From a bacterium (GTDB lineage: Bacteria > UBP7 > UBA6624), in the NCBI GenBank assembly GCA_014384545.1, contig JACNFQ010000053.1, positions 1-55,163 on the forward strand: a stretch of 55,163 nt of DNA, written 5' to 3'. Below the pieces are notes generated by a model. It searched no databases and was not told the DNA's origin. It worked only from the letters and a program-made list of their open reading frames with translations. The position numbers and the translations under genes are program-made. Positions 1-9,239 of this stretch are shown piece by piece (the stretch's first letter is position 1; each line of letters starts with the position of its first letter).

Positions 1-2
1 GG

Positions 3-767
3 AGGGCGAAACAAGAGGGGAGAAAAGGTCATGATCTCCTCCGCCAGTTGGGTACAACGGGCATCCAGACACCCATCCGTTGGGAGGGGGGGGAACTTGT
101 AGGTACCCACAGTCTCCATGATACAACTCTTGAACTCTCTGATCCAGAAGGTCCTACAGTCCACAAAAAGTGGATGACCGCTTTCAACACACATAGTGGT
201 AAGGCTATTCTTCATAAAACGCCGTGGTCTCTCTTTAGCGATTTCTTTGAACGCATCACGCCTAGGGGTGAGGAGCTATGGGTTACGAACGGCCGAGTCA
301 ATGAGTTATGGCAAAGTGGGTTTGACGATGAAAAACGTCCCTTTATTATGGACAGGTGGCCGGAGAACTTCTTTGAGATTCATCCCGACGATGCTAAGGT
401 GCGGGGTATTGAGAGTGGTGATAGACTTCGGATCGTCAACGAAGATGTCCTTATCCAAACGGGTGGGTTTGTTGCTCAAGAAGATGGTGACCTCTCCTAC
501 ACCGCACTAGAGAAAAAGGGACACATCCGCATAGGTAGGGGAGAGACTGAGGGGGTTGCCATTGTCACCACGGCAACGAAGAAGGGAGTTATCTTTACCA
601 ACTTCCTCCACCCAAAACATGCAGCGAACGCCCTCGTCCACCGGGTCCCAGACCCCCTCACAAATCGGTATCGGTTTAAGTTAGGAAAGGGGATCATTAC
701 AAAGATAGGAGAGAGCCCCTACAAGGAGGATCTCTCCCAAATGACATTCGCCCCTAGAGACCTCTAA
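3..767 (+). CDS. C-terminal part of a molybdopterin-dependent oxidoreductase (AioA/IdrA-like, tentative); 5' truncated by window edge
   Basis: Frame is open to the window start. Contains 'NGRVNELWQSGFDDEKRPFIMDRWPENFFEIHPDDAKVRGIESGDRLRIVNED', typical of the C-terminal molydopterin-dinucleotide-binding domain of DMSO reductase-family enzymes; followed by mobB. Confidence 0.6.
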   Translation, partial: RAKQEGRKGHDLLRQLGTTGIQTPIRWEGGELVGTHSLHDTTLELSDPEGPTVHKKWMTAFNTHSGKAILHKTPWSLFSDFFERITPRGEELWVTNGRVNELWQSGFDDEKRPFIMDRWPENFFEIHPDDAKVRGIESGDRLRIVNEDVLIQTGGFVAQEDGDLSYTALEKKGHIRIGRGETEGVAIVTTATKKGVIFTNFLHPKHAANALVHRVPDPLTNRYRFKLGKGIITKIGESPYKEDLSQMTFAPRDL

Positions 768-770
768 CAG

Positions 771-1265
771 ATGGACGCTCCTGTTCTATCGATTGTGGGT
801 CGCTCGGGTAGTGGAAAGACGACATTGGTAGAAGGAGCTGTAAAGGAGCTCTCAAGGAAAGGTGTTCGGGTAGCCGTAGTAAAACATACCCATAAAGCGC
901 TAGACATCGACACCAAAGGGAAAGATAGTTGGCGGTTTAGAGAAGCCGGTGCATCACGAACTGTCCTTGCAGGGCTGAACTGGACGATGACCCAAGAATC
1001 TGCCTCATCGATTCACGATATCCTTGAGAGGGAGCGACTGGGTGTTGACTTGGTTCTTGTGGAGGGGTTTAGTCGAGATGGTCTGCGTCCCCGCATTGAA
1101 GTTCTTGCTCCTGGACGCGAGCCCTACCTTCCCCCCGAAGAAGTTGATGCCTATCTTGTCCGAGGGAATGGTCCAACTCTCCCTTTGCAACACCCTTGGC
1201 GCCCCGCTACGACAGCTGAACTCCTTTCCGTCATTACAGAAATGACGGGGCTTCAAGTCCACTAG
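771..1265 (+). CDS. mobB: Molybdopterin-guanine dinucleotide biosynthesis protein MobB
   Basis: P-loop 'VGRSGSGKTTLVEGAVKELSRKGVRVAVVKHTHK...DTKGKDSWRFREAGA' typical of MobB. Confidence 0.9.
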   Translation: MDAPVLSIVGRSGSGKTTLVEGAVKELSRKGVRVAVVKHTHKALDIDTKGKDSWRFREAGASRTVLAGLNWTMTQESASSIHDILERERLGVDLVLVEGFSRDGLRPRIEVLAPGREPYLPPEEVDAYLVRGNGPTLPLQHPWRPATTAELLSVITEMTGLQVH

Positions 1266-1278
1266 GATTCCCCTCCTC

Positions 1279-2478
1279 GTGTCAGATACTCCCTGTCCCA
1301 AATCGGAGGCGTTGCGCCTTATCAATACCGCCGAACGAGATGCACGGTGCGATGCTGCCCAATTGGGCATTGTGGGGGGGTTGGTCTCTCTCCTTATAGG
1401 AGGGGTCATCGCTCTTACACCTTGGGGGCAGAGTGCGGTGGGGCTAAAGGCGGCGTGGTGGTTTTTCGTGCCGGGCTTCCTCGTTCCACCCGTTCTAGGC
1501 GCTTCGGGGTTTTTCATACCCGTTGTCTCTACAAAGCGTATCAATCTGGCTCGTTTGCGGACAGCACTTCACATCACTTTCATTGCCATACCACTGGCAG
1601 CCTTCTCATCGGCTTTTGTTTGGACAGGTATTTGGCACGGCGCCCTCGTCATGCTCTTGGTGGGTAGCGTCATGGCGGTTAGCTCATTGGTTCCTGCCAT
1701 CATGTGGAGCTTTCCCCCTCAGGCCGCACTAGGCATTGCACTCCCTTCATGGTTGCTCTCTACCCTCCTTTGGATCAAGGCTGGGTGGGGCTATCCAGGT
1801 TGGGTGGGGTCTCCTTATACATGGGGTCGCCAACCCCTTTTTACACACCTCCTCCTTCCCGGTTTTGCGTTGTTGGCGATGATGGGTATCCAGATTGCAA
1901 TGGGGGCAAGGTTGCCCTCTAAGCGGCCCTTATTTCCTGAAAAAATTCGCCTTGCCTTTTGGGTAATGGGTTCATCGTTGCTCGTTGTGGGATTGGGGGT
2001 AAACTGGTCGCTTCTTCCTTGGGCGGGGGGTCTGTTATTGGCGACTTGGCTCTTTCACCTATACCCCCTCGTTCGTTTCTTCTTCCCTTTGACACGGGGT
2101 GAAGCGTCCAGTAAGAGGAATAGTGCCGAGGGTTTTCTTTTGGGGTGGTCTACTTTAGGCATCGGTTTGGTCTTGGGGCTGTTGATGGGGCTGAAGCCCG
2201 GTCTAATGCCCTCGCTACGCACCGTCCACCTTCACCTGAACCTGATGGCCGGCGTTCTACCCATCCTGTTGGGGGCTGCTGCCCATCTTCTCAATGGCGC
2301 CCTAGGTCTAGAGAGTCGCCAACGCACTCTAGGCATTGCCCTTCGTTTCGCGTGGATTGGGGGCGTTCTTTTTTCGTTTCGCTCCCTTTTTCCCCTTGCC
2401 TCCCCCCTAGGCGGTACGCTCCATTTAGCCGCTGTGGCTTGGACCATCACTCTCCTCCAAGCCAAACCCACGACCTAG
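1279..2478 (+). CDS. Polytopic integral membrane protein (about 12 TM), NnrS/heme-copper-like, unknown function
   Basis: GTG start; many hydrophobic helices; 'LHLHLNLMAGVLPILLGAAAHLLNG' resembles the His-rich helix of NnrS/heme-copper proteins. Confidence 0.5.
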   Translation: MSDTPCPKSEALRLINTAERDARCDAAQLGIVGGLVSLLIGGVIALTPWGQSAVGLKAAWWFFVPGFLVPPVLGASGFFIPVVSTKRINLARLRTALHITFIAIPLAAFSSAFVWTGIWHGALVMLLVGSVMAVSSLVPAIMWSFPPQAALGIALPSWLLSTLLWIKAGWGYPGWVGSPYTWGRQPLFTHLLLPGFALLAMMGIQIAMGARLPSKRPLFPEKIRLAFWVMGSSLLVVGLGVNWSLLPWAGGLLLATWLFHLYPLVRFFFPLTRGEASSKRNSAEGFLLGWSTLGIGLVLGLLMGLKPGLMPSLRTVHLHLNLMAGVLPILLGAAAHLLNGALGLESRQRTLGIALRFAWIGGVLFSFRSLFPLASPLGGTLHLAAVAWTITLLQAKPTT

Positions 2479-2603
2479 TCTTCACGAATGTCTCGTTTTG
2501 GTCTCTCAAGAGGCTGAAAGTGTCAATTTGGTGATGACCGACTCCTCTCAACTCTAGCCCCTTCCCAATTCGTCTATAGTGGCACTCAAGCGGAAAGGAG
2601 GGT

Positions 2604-5225
2604 GTGATGACTAAAGAAAAGAAGTCAGGTACTCGGGTAGGTCCAAAATGGGGACAGGTTACCCGTCGCACCTTCCTCCAAGGAGTCGCGGCGACCTCGG
2701 GTGCAGTGGCTGGCTCATCGCTCTTTGGCGACCTCATTACCTTGTCACCACTCCCCGGAGAATCGCCCAAGCCCCTGCATGAAGACTGGATACCCACGAC
2801 TTGCTGGATTGGAAAACAAGAGTGCGGAATGCTCGCTCGGAGAATCAATGGCCATGTCGTCAAGTTGGAGGGGCTCCCTGCGCACCCGCGCAATCGTGGA
2901 ACACTTTGCCCCAAGGGGATTGCCCAAATCCAGGCGCTTTACGACCCCAATCGCGTCAAGGCACCTCTTCTCCGTACAAACGAAAAAGGCGTAAAGGGTA
3001 CGTGGCGGGAGATTTCTTGGGATGATGCTTTGGACTTGGTAGCCGAACGCATTGGGGAGGCGCGGGACCGCGATCCGTCCCTCTTCGTATGGCAGAAGGG
3101 GCGGAGCAAGGCTAAGCCTCTCTACGACAAGGCTTTTGTGGGTGCTACCGGAGCCCTGAAACTCCACCACGGTGCATTCTGCTCCGATGCAGGATACCGT
3201 GCGATGGAGTACACAATTGGGATGCATGGGGTGATGCATCCAGATTTCAAACATACGCAGTATCTCCTCTCTTGGGGATGGAACATCACGGGTGGTGGAG
3301 GAAATAAGTACTGTTGGCTTACCTGGGCACAGCAACTGGTGGAGGCGCGGCAGAGGGGGCTACGCGTTATTGATATTGATCCCCGTCTTCGAAGCGCTGC
3401 CCACTTTGCCGATGAATGGCTTCCTGTCCGTCCAGGAACGGACATGCCCCTCGCTCTCGCCCTCTGCAAGGTGCTCATTGATCAAGACACGATTGACCGT
3501 CCTTACCTCACCACCTACACGAACAGCTCCCATCTGCTCCAAGAAGACGGTTCCTTCCTCCGGGACGATGAGGGCTCCCCGTTGGTTTGGGACGAAGAAA
3601 CGGAGACGCCCCGACCCTTCGGCTCGGAGGGGATTTCTCCAGCACTGGAGGGGGTTTACTCTTGGGATGGTGCTCAGGTCCGCACCGTCTTCAGCTCCTT
3701 CAAGGACCATATCTCCACAGCCACACCTGAATGGGCTGCGGAGATTACAGGCATCCCAGCCAACCAGATTCGGAAAATCGGGAGGGAACTTGGCGACAAT
3801 GCGATGATTGGATCCACCATTGAGATTGAAGGTCACACCCTTCCCTATCGACCTGTAGCGATCATGGCTTACCACATGTCCCAACAAGAGTTGGGGTTCC
3901 AGGCGTTGCGGGCTATGACTTTTATTCCTATGCTATTAGGGGCGATTGGTGCTGTAGGTGGACAGTTTACCGACCTCACTTGGAAAGAACACAAAAACTG
4001 GAAGAAGTTAGACAACATTGAGATTACCGACACCCCCAACATCACCCTAAAGGGGTCCAAGTACTACCCCATCAACAGCAACAACTCCTCCCTTGTCGCC
4101 CATGTGATGAAGGATCCCCTACGGTACGGCGTCTCGGGGATTCCTGAGGTCGCCCTCCTTCACCATGTCAACCCTTTGGGCTCGTTCCCCGACCAAAAGG
4201 CGAACCGGGAAGCATACGCAAAGCTAAAGTTTGTAGCTGTCATTGATCCTTGGCTCTCCTTGACGGCCGACCTCTATGCGGATGTCGTTCTCCCCGCCTC
4301 CACTCTAGAAAAGTATGAGGGTCCCATGAAGGGGACCGACCAGTATGAGGATGCCGTGGCACTCCGTATTCCCCCTATGGAGCCGATCTTTGATACTAGG
4401 AGTGAAATCGAGATTTACCTTGATCTCTGCGAGCGATTGGGCGTCCTCAATGGTGAGAAAGGATACCTTGCCCTAGTCAACAAGAACCTCAAGTTGAAGC
4501 CCCCTTATACCCTCCCGCTTGACAAGAAACCGACTCCACGCGAAATATACGACATTTGGGCAAAGGGACAAGGGATCAAGGAGGGGGTCGCCTTCTTTGA
4601 GGACAACGGTGTCCTGCTAAAGGGTGCTGTGCCCGCCTCCAAGCGGTATCCCATGGCGATGGATACACCCTTTGGAGGCGTCGTCCCCCACCGTCTTTAC
4701 GGGGAATCGCTACTGGGATACGCCCGAAAGATGGAGGAGAGGGGCGCCCCCGAAATCTACTGGCGAGACTATACGCCTTTCCCAGTTTGGAGGACCCCCA
4801 CTCTGGAAGGTTCCCCAGCGAAATATGACCTTTATCTAACCAGTTTTCACAAGATAGAGTTCAAGCAATCACGCACCCCGATTCCCTTCGTACGAGAACT
4901 CGCTCCTACGCAGGTACTTGAGATCAATCCAAGTGCAGCAAGAGCCCGTGGACTTGAGGATGGAGACAGAGTCCAGGTAGAAAGCCACAATGCCGTCACA
5001 GGAGAGACCCGTAAGATTGAGACAACGGTGCGTTTCAGGGAGTCTATCCGACCCGATGTGGTGGCGATGCCCCACCATTACGGAGAACATACCAAACACC
5101 CATGGGTAGATGGCACAGGTCCCACCCCCAATACCCTTTTCTTCACAGGGGAAGGGTATGTAAGTAATACAGCCGACCAAACCTACTTGGTCAAGGTGAG
5201 GGTCTCCAAGGCCCCAAGGAGGTAG
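2604..5225 (+). CDS. Tat-exported molybdopterin oxidoreductase catalytic subunit (PsrA-like superfamily)
   Basis: Twin-Arg leader 'VTRRTFLQGVAATSGAVAGSSLFG'; 'CWIGKQECGMLARRINGHVVKLEG...NRGTLCPKG'; C-terminal molydopterin-binding domain; followed by FeS and NrfD-like subunits. Confidence 0.88.
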   Translation: MMTKEKKSGTRVGPKWGQVTRRTFLQGVAATSGAVAGSSLFGDLITLSPLPGESPKPLHEDWIPTTCWIGKQECGMLARRINGHVVKLEGLPAHPRNRGTLCPKGIAQIQALYDPNRVKAPLLRTNEKGVKGTWREISWDDALDLVAERIGEARDRDPSLFVWQKGRSKAKPLYDKAFVGATGALKLHHGAFCSDAGYRAMEYTIGMHGVMHPDFKHTQYLLSWGWNITGGGGNKYCWLTWAQQLVEARQRGLRVIDIDPRLRSAAHFADEWLPVRPGTDMPLALALCKVLIDQDTIDRPYLTTYTNSSHLLQEDGSFLRDDEGSPLVWDEETETPRPFGSEGISPALEGVYSWDGAQVRTVFSSFKDHISTATPEWAAEITGIPANQIRKIGRELGDNAMIGSTIEIEGHTLPYRPVAIMAYHMSQQELGFQALRAMTFIPMLLGAIGAVGGQFTDLTWKEHKNWKKLDNIEITDTPNITLKGSKYYPINSNNSSLVAHVMKDPLRYGVSGIPEVALLHHVNPLGSFPDQKANREAYAKLKFVAVIDPWLSLTADLYADVVLPASTLEKYEGPMKGTDQYEDAVALRIPPMEPIFDTRSEIEIYLDLCERLGVLNGEKGYLALVNKNLKLKPPYTLPLDKKPTPREIYDIWAKGQGIKEGVAFFEDNGVLLKGAVPASKRYPMAMDTPFGGVVPHRLYGESLLGYARKMEERGAPEIYWRDYTPFPVWRTPTLEGSPAKYDLYLTSFHKIEFKQSRTPIPFVRELAPTQVLEINPSAARARGLEDGDRVQVESHNAVTGETRKIETTVRFRESIRPDVVAMPHHYGEHTKHPWVDGTGPTPNTLFFTGEGYVSNTADQTYLVKVRVSKAPRR

Positions 5226-5228
5226 GAG

Positions 5229-5972
5229 ATGGCACGATACGGAATGGTCATTGATCTCTCAAGATGTCACGGTTGCCGTGCATGTATGGTGGCGTGTAAG
5301 GTGGAGAACAACACACCCAAGGGGAGTTTTTGGAACTATGTCTTCCGGTTCGAGGAGGGGGTCTTCCCCGAGACTCGAGTCTCTTTCCTCCCTCGCCCTT
5401 GTATGCACTGCGACAACGCCCCTTGCGTGAAAGTCTGCCCTGTGGGATCCCGCCACAAGACGCTTGAGGGGCTTACCCTCACTGATTGGGATCGATGTAT
5501 TGGGTGTCGGTACTGCGAGGTCGCCTGCCCCTATGGCGTGAACTGCTTTAACTGGAAAGATCCAAAAAAGAACAGGTATTTGGACTGGAGTGACCCCTCT
5601 TTGGAGGGGGTAGAGTTGTCCCACGGCATGCCCTATGCCAACCCCGACCTAGACCTTCCACAAGGAAGTCAGGGAAGGCACACTGCTGGGGGCGGTCGGA
5701 TGAAGGGCGTGGTGGAGAAATGTACCTTTTGCGTCCATAGGTTAGAGAAGGGGCTTCTACCTGCTTGCGCCGCAAACTGCCCTGTTGGGGCGTTGGTCTT
5801 CGGCGATCTGGACGATCCCGAGAGCCCTCCCTCCCAGCTTCTGAGGGAGAAGCCTCATTTTAGGCTTCTTGAAGGGGAAGGAACCGAGCCGAGGGTCTAC
5901 TATGTCGGAGGCGCCCCTCCCACCACAGCCTCTCGGCAAATCGAAGCGGTCAAAGCGAGGGTTGAACGATGA
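5229..5972 (+). CDS. 4x[4Fe-4S] ferredoxin-like electron-transfer subunit (PsrB/NrfC/DmsB type)
   Basis: Four Cys clusters: CHGCRACMVAC, CMHCDNAPCVKVCPV, CIGCRYCEVACPYG, CTFCVHRLEKGLLPACAANCPVGA. Confidence 0.93.
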   Translation: MARYGMVIDLSRCHGCRACMVACKVENNTPKGSFWNYVFRFEEGVFPETRVSFLPRPCMHCDNAPCVKVCPVGSRHKTLEGLTLTDWDRCIGCRYCEVACPYGVNCFNWKDPKKNRYLDWSDPSLEGVELSHGMPYANPDLDLPQGSQGRHTAGGGRMKGVVEKCTFCVHRLEKGLLPACAANCPVGALVFGDLDDPESPPSQLLREKPHFRLLEGEGTEPRVYYVGGAPPTTASRQIEAVKARVER

Positions 5973-7258
5973 ACGAAAAGAAAAGACTCCCTTTCGGGAT
6001 GGGTCGGCTGGGCACAAAATGGTGGGTCCTAGTCGGGGTTTCCCTCACTCTAGTCACTCGGGGCATCATCGCCTACTCCCAACAAGCCTCAGAGGGGGAA
6101 GTCGTAACGGGGATGCGCGATATCGGACCGATGGGGGGCGCCGCCTGGGGACTATACATCGTCTTTGTGGTCTATTTCGTCGGAATCAGCTTTACGGGCA
6201 TCTGTCTTGCCAGCCTTATCCGTCTCCTAAACCTAAAGGTCCTTCGCCCCATCGTTCGACCTGCTGAAGTGATGACGGTCATTGCCCTTATCCTCGGTGC
6301 ACTCGCTATCCTCGCCGATGTGGGACAGCCCGGACGCGCTTTTCTTATGCTCTTGAAGTACGCCCGACCCCAATCCCCTTTCTTTGGCACATTCGCCATG
6401 GTCATTTCAGGATATCTCTTCGGTAGCCTCGTCTACCTCTACCTCCACGGACGACCCGACGCAGCTGTTCTTGCCAAGCGACCAGGTCTTCTTCAGCGGT
6501 TCCATAGGTGGTGGGCTGCCGGATACGGGGACACCCCTCCCGAGAGGGCACGACGGGTGCGAAGTTCTTTCTGGCTATCCGTAGCCCTCCTCCCACTACT
6601 GATCACAGCGACATCGACGCTGGGGTTCGTCTTTGGCCTCCAAGGGGGGCGTCCCGGATGGTTCGGCTCGCTCCAGGCTCCCGGTTTCGTGGTCATGGCA
6701 GGACTCTCAGGCGTAGGGGTCCTCATCCTTATCGCTGCTGGACTTAGACAGGCACTGGGGGAGAAGGAGCGGTTGAACCTAGAACTATTCCGGTGGCTTG
6801 CTGACTTCCTCCTTGTCCTCCTAGCAGGGTACCTCTATTTCCTCGTGGTGGAGTGGCTAACCAACTCCTATGCAGCCGGCCCCAGCGAGTCCCTCGTCTC
6901 CCAAGCGATTCTTGCAGGGGAGAATGCGTGGATCTTCTGGGGGTCGGTCGCTTTTCTCACCCTTCCTGCGTTCCTCCTTCTACTCCAGCGGTTGCGTGGA
7001 AGGGTCAGTCTTCCCCTCATCGTGGCTTGCGGGGTGATGGTCAACCTAGCAGCGATTGCAAAGCGGTTCCTCATCGTCGTTCCCTCGCAAACACATGGCA
7101 TGCTCCTTCCCTACTCCACGGGCTCCTACACGCCCTCCCTAGTGGAGTGGGAAATCGTGATCGGATTGGTGGGATTAGGAGGGCTTCTCTTCGCCCTCTT
7201 CGTAAAGGGATTCCCTATCCTTGAGTTAGACAGGGATTATCTGGGAGGCACAAAATGA
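5969..7258 (+). CDS. NrfD/PsrC-type membrane anchor subunit
   Basis: Polytopic membrane protein directly after the PsrB-like subunit (4 nt overlap); 'VYFVGISFTGICLASLIRLLNLKVLRPIVRPAEVMTVIALILGALAILADVGQPGR' typical of NrfD. Confidence 0.88.
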   Translation: MNEKKRLPFGMGRLGTKWWVLVGVSLTLVTRGIIAYSQQASEGEVVTGMRDIGPMGGAAWGLYIVFVVYFVGISFTGICLASLIRLLNLKVLRPIVRPAEVMTVIALILGALAILADVGQPGRAFLMLLKYARPQSPFFGTFAMVISGYLFGSLVYLYLHGRPDAAVLAKRPGLLQRFHRWWAAGYGDTPPERARRVRSSFWLSVALLPLLITATSTLGFVFGLQGGRPGWFGSLQAPGFVVMAGLSGVGVLILIAAGLRQALGEKERLNLELFRWLADFLLVLLAGYLYFLVVEWLTNSYAAGPSESLVSQAILAGENAWIFWGSVAFLTLPAFLLLLQRLRGRVSLPLIVACGVMVNLAAIAKRFLIVVPSQTHGMLLPYSTGSYTPSLVEWEIVIGLVGLGGLLFALFVKGFPILELDRDYLGGTK

Positions 7259-7482
7259 ACAGAACCGCGATCGCAATCTGGATGGTGGTGGCTGGATTCT
7301 CACTCCAGTTCTTCGCCTATTTCCGTTGGGCAGCTCCTCTGGGAGCTCCGACAAGTCCGGCCTTCAGCGACCCACGCATCCCCTATGCCCCGGCTGCCTT
7401 TATTTTCGGCGTGATGCTCGTCTTCCTCTCCGCCGTTGTCTACGAACTTCAGGGTGGTGGGGAGGGAGAATCTGATGGCTGA
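7255..7482 (+). CDS. Small two-TM membrane protein of the Mo-enzyme operon
   Basis: 75 aa with two hydrophobic stretches; 4 nt overlap with the gene upstream and 8 nt with the gene downstream. Confidence 0.6.
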   Translation: MNRTAIAIWMVVAGFSLQFFAYFRWAAPLGAPTSPAFSDPRIPYAPAAFIFGVMLVFLSAVVYELQGGGEGESDG

Positions 7483-8233
7483 GTTGGCTGCTGCAGAGGC
7501 TCGAGCAAAGGAGGCTCTCTATCGCCTGGGGGCTGCGGTCTTCCTTTACCCGACCCCTGAACAACTGACACGCCTCAAGGAGGGAGCAATCCGCCTTGAT
7601 TCTGGAGAGGGGCCTCTCTCCCCCTCGTTGGCAGATCTGGTGGGAATCATCAAGAGGATTCGCCCCTCACTGAGCCTCCCTCTTGAAGAAGCCTACTGTC
7701 GCCTCTTCCGTGTGAATCCCCCTGCCCCGCCCTATGAATCACATTACATTGATAAGGCAGGGCTGGGGGCGGGGGGGATTGCGGCTACCTTAGAGGAAGA
7801 GTACGCCACTGTGGGACTTACGCCCAAACCGTCCCTGAATGAGCCCCCCGACCACCTCTCCATGGAGATGGAGTTCCTTGCCCATCTCTCTGGGAAAGAG
7901 GCAGCAGCTTGGGAGGAGTGGAATCCGGAGGTTGCCCTTGATTGGAGAGAAGAGCGGCGGGGATTCCTAAACCGCCATCTCGCCCAGTGGCTCTCCTTGT
8001 TCCAGGAAAAGGTACTCCCAAACAGTCCGCCCACCATCTATAGTTCCGCTCTTCGGATGGCAGAGGAATTGCTCGCCGTAGAGATTGAGAGATCCCCTGT
8101 AAAGAAGAGCACTAGGGAGACTTGTCTCAATCCCGTCTTTTCTGAGCCACGAGACACGAGAGATGAGGGAAGTGCATCTATACTCCCTCATCTCTGTAAG
8201 GGCGATCGAATAAAGCCCTCGGAGCAAACTTGA
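7475..8233 (+). CDS. TorD/DmsD-family redox-enzyme maturation chaperone
   Basis: ATG at 7475 preceded by GGAGGGAGA; helical 'AYCRLFRVNPPAPPYESHYI...LSMEMEFLAHLSGKEAAAWEEWNPEVALDWREERRGFLNRHLAQWLSLF' (TorD-like). Confidence 0.78.
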   Translation: MAELAAAEARAKEALYRLGAAVFLYPTPEQLTRLKEGAIRLDSGEGPLSPSLADLVGIIKRIRPSLSLPLEEAYCRLFRVNPPAPPYESHYIDKAGLGAGGIAATLEEEYATVGLTPKPSLNEPPDHLSMEMEFLAHLSGKEAAAWEEWNPEVALDWREERRGFLNRHLAQWLSLFQEKVLPNSPPTIYSSALRMAEELLAVEIERSPVKKSTRETCLNPVFSEPRDTRDEGSASILPHLCKGDRIKPSEQT

Positions 8234-8249
8234 CCTAGGAGGTTATGTT

Positions 8250-9230
8250 GTGAGAAAGATATTGCTGATGGTGATTCTTGCCCTTGGAGGTCTAGCACTC
8301 CAGGCAGGAGAGATTGACTTTTCGGGTATCTCGTTCTTGAGGTATCGTAACTTTATTGAAGGAGGTAGCCAAGACGGTATCGATGCGTTTGATGTGAACC
8401 GCGTCTATTTCAACGTAAAAAGCAAGATTGGCGATCGGTCACGATTTCGGTTTACAACGGATATCAACCGAGTAACGGGCGAAAACCGTTATCTCAGAAC
8501 ACGCGTCAAATACGCTTGGTTTGGCTACAAACCGATCGGTTCTGAGGGAGAGTTCAAGTTTGGGCTTATCCCTACCCCCTTTATAGGGATGGAAGACGGA
8601 AACTGGAAACACCGCTTTGCCTACCAAAGTGTCTCCGACCAAGAGGGGTGGCTAGATAGTGCCGACTTTGGAGCGTCTTGGAGTGGAAAGGGTGGGAACT
8701 TTTCCTATACCGCATTCGTTGCCAACGGCGAAGGGTATGGTGGTTCCCCCGCCGGCACGGGTGAAGTTGCGGGTGCCCTCTTGACTTATAAGTCTGAGGG
8801 GGGGTTATCACTCTCTTTGTATGGCCAAGACGGGCGAGAAAACAGTGGGGGCGGAGATGTGCAACGAGGAAGGCTTATCGGAAACCTGACCTATTTGGGA
8901 GACAACTGGATGATCGCTGGTTCTTATGGCTCTGGAGAAGGCTTTGGAGGAGTAGCTAACACCGATATTGATGGATGGTGGCTTTATGGAAGTGTGGACT
9001 ATGCCACCGACTGGGACTTGTTCTGGAGGGTTCGACAAACATCAATAGATGACCCGACGGCAGGAACAGGAGAAGTGGAAGAGACCGCTTGGATTTTGGG
9101 TGTTGCCCACCAAATGGATAGGAATCTTCGTCTCTCCCTTGATCTCCAATCGACCTCTTTTGACAACGCAATCGGGGTTGACCCTGCTGATCAAGTCGTT
9201 CTCTTCGCCCATGTGGAGGTCAAGTTCTAG
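8250..9230 (+). CDS. Outer-membrane porin-like beta-barrel
   Basis: Signal peptide, alternating aromatic beta-strands ('NRVYFNVKSKIGDRSRFRFTTDINR...'), C-terminal 'VVLFAHVEVKF' ending in Phe. Confidence 0.75.
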   Translation: MRKILLMVILALGGLALQAGEIDFSGISFLRYRNFIEGGSQDGIDAFDVNRVYFNVKSKIGDRSRFRFTTDINRVTGENRYLRTRVKYAWFGYKPIGSEGEFKFGLIPTPFIGMEDGNWKHRFAYQSVSDQEGWLDSADFGASWSGKGGNFSYTAFVANGEGYGGSPAGTGEVAGALLTYKSEGGLSLSLYGQDGRENSGGGDVQRGRLIGNLTYLGDNWMIAGSYGSGEGFGGVANTDIDGWWLYGSVDYATDWDLFWRVRQTSIDDPTAGTGEVEETAWILGVAHQMDRNLRLSLDLQSTSFDNAIGVDPADQVVLFAHVEVKF

Positions 9231-9239
9231 CGGATTGAG

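Noticed and set aside
1005-1544. Antisense and overlapping ORFs throughout the ORF track (e.g. 1005-1544 -, 23133-23999 +, 39802-40446 +)
   Set aside because: They overlap strong genes antisense or out of frame, with low-complexity Arg/Ser/Pro-rich translations; no independent support.
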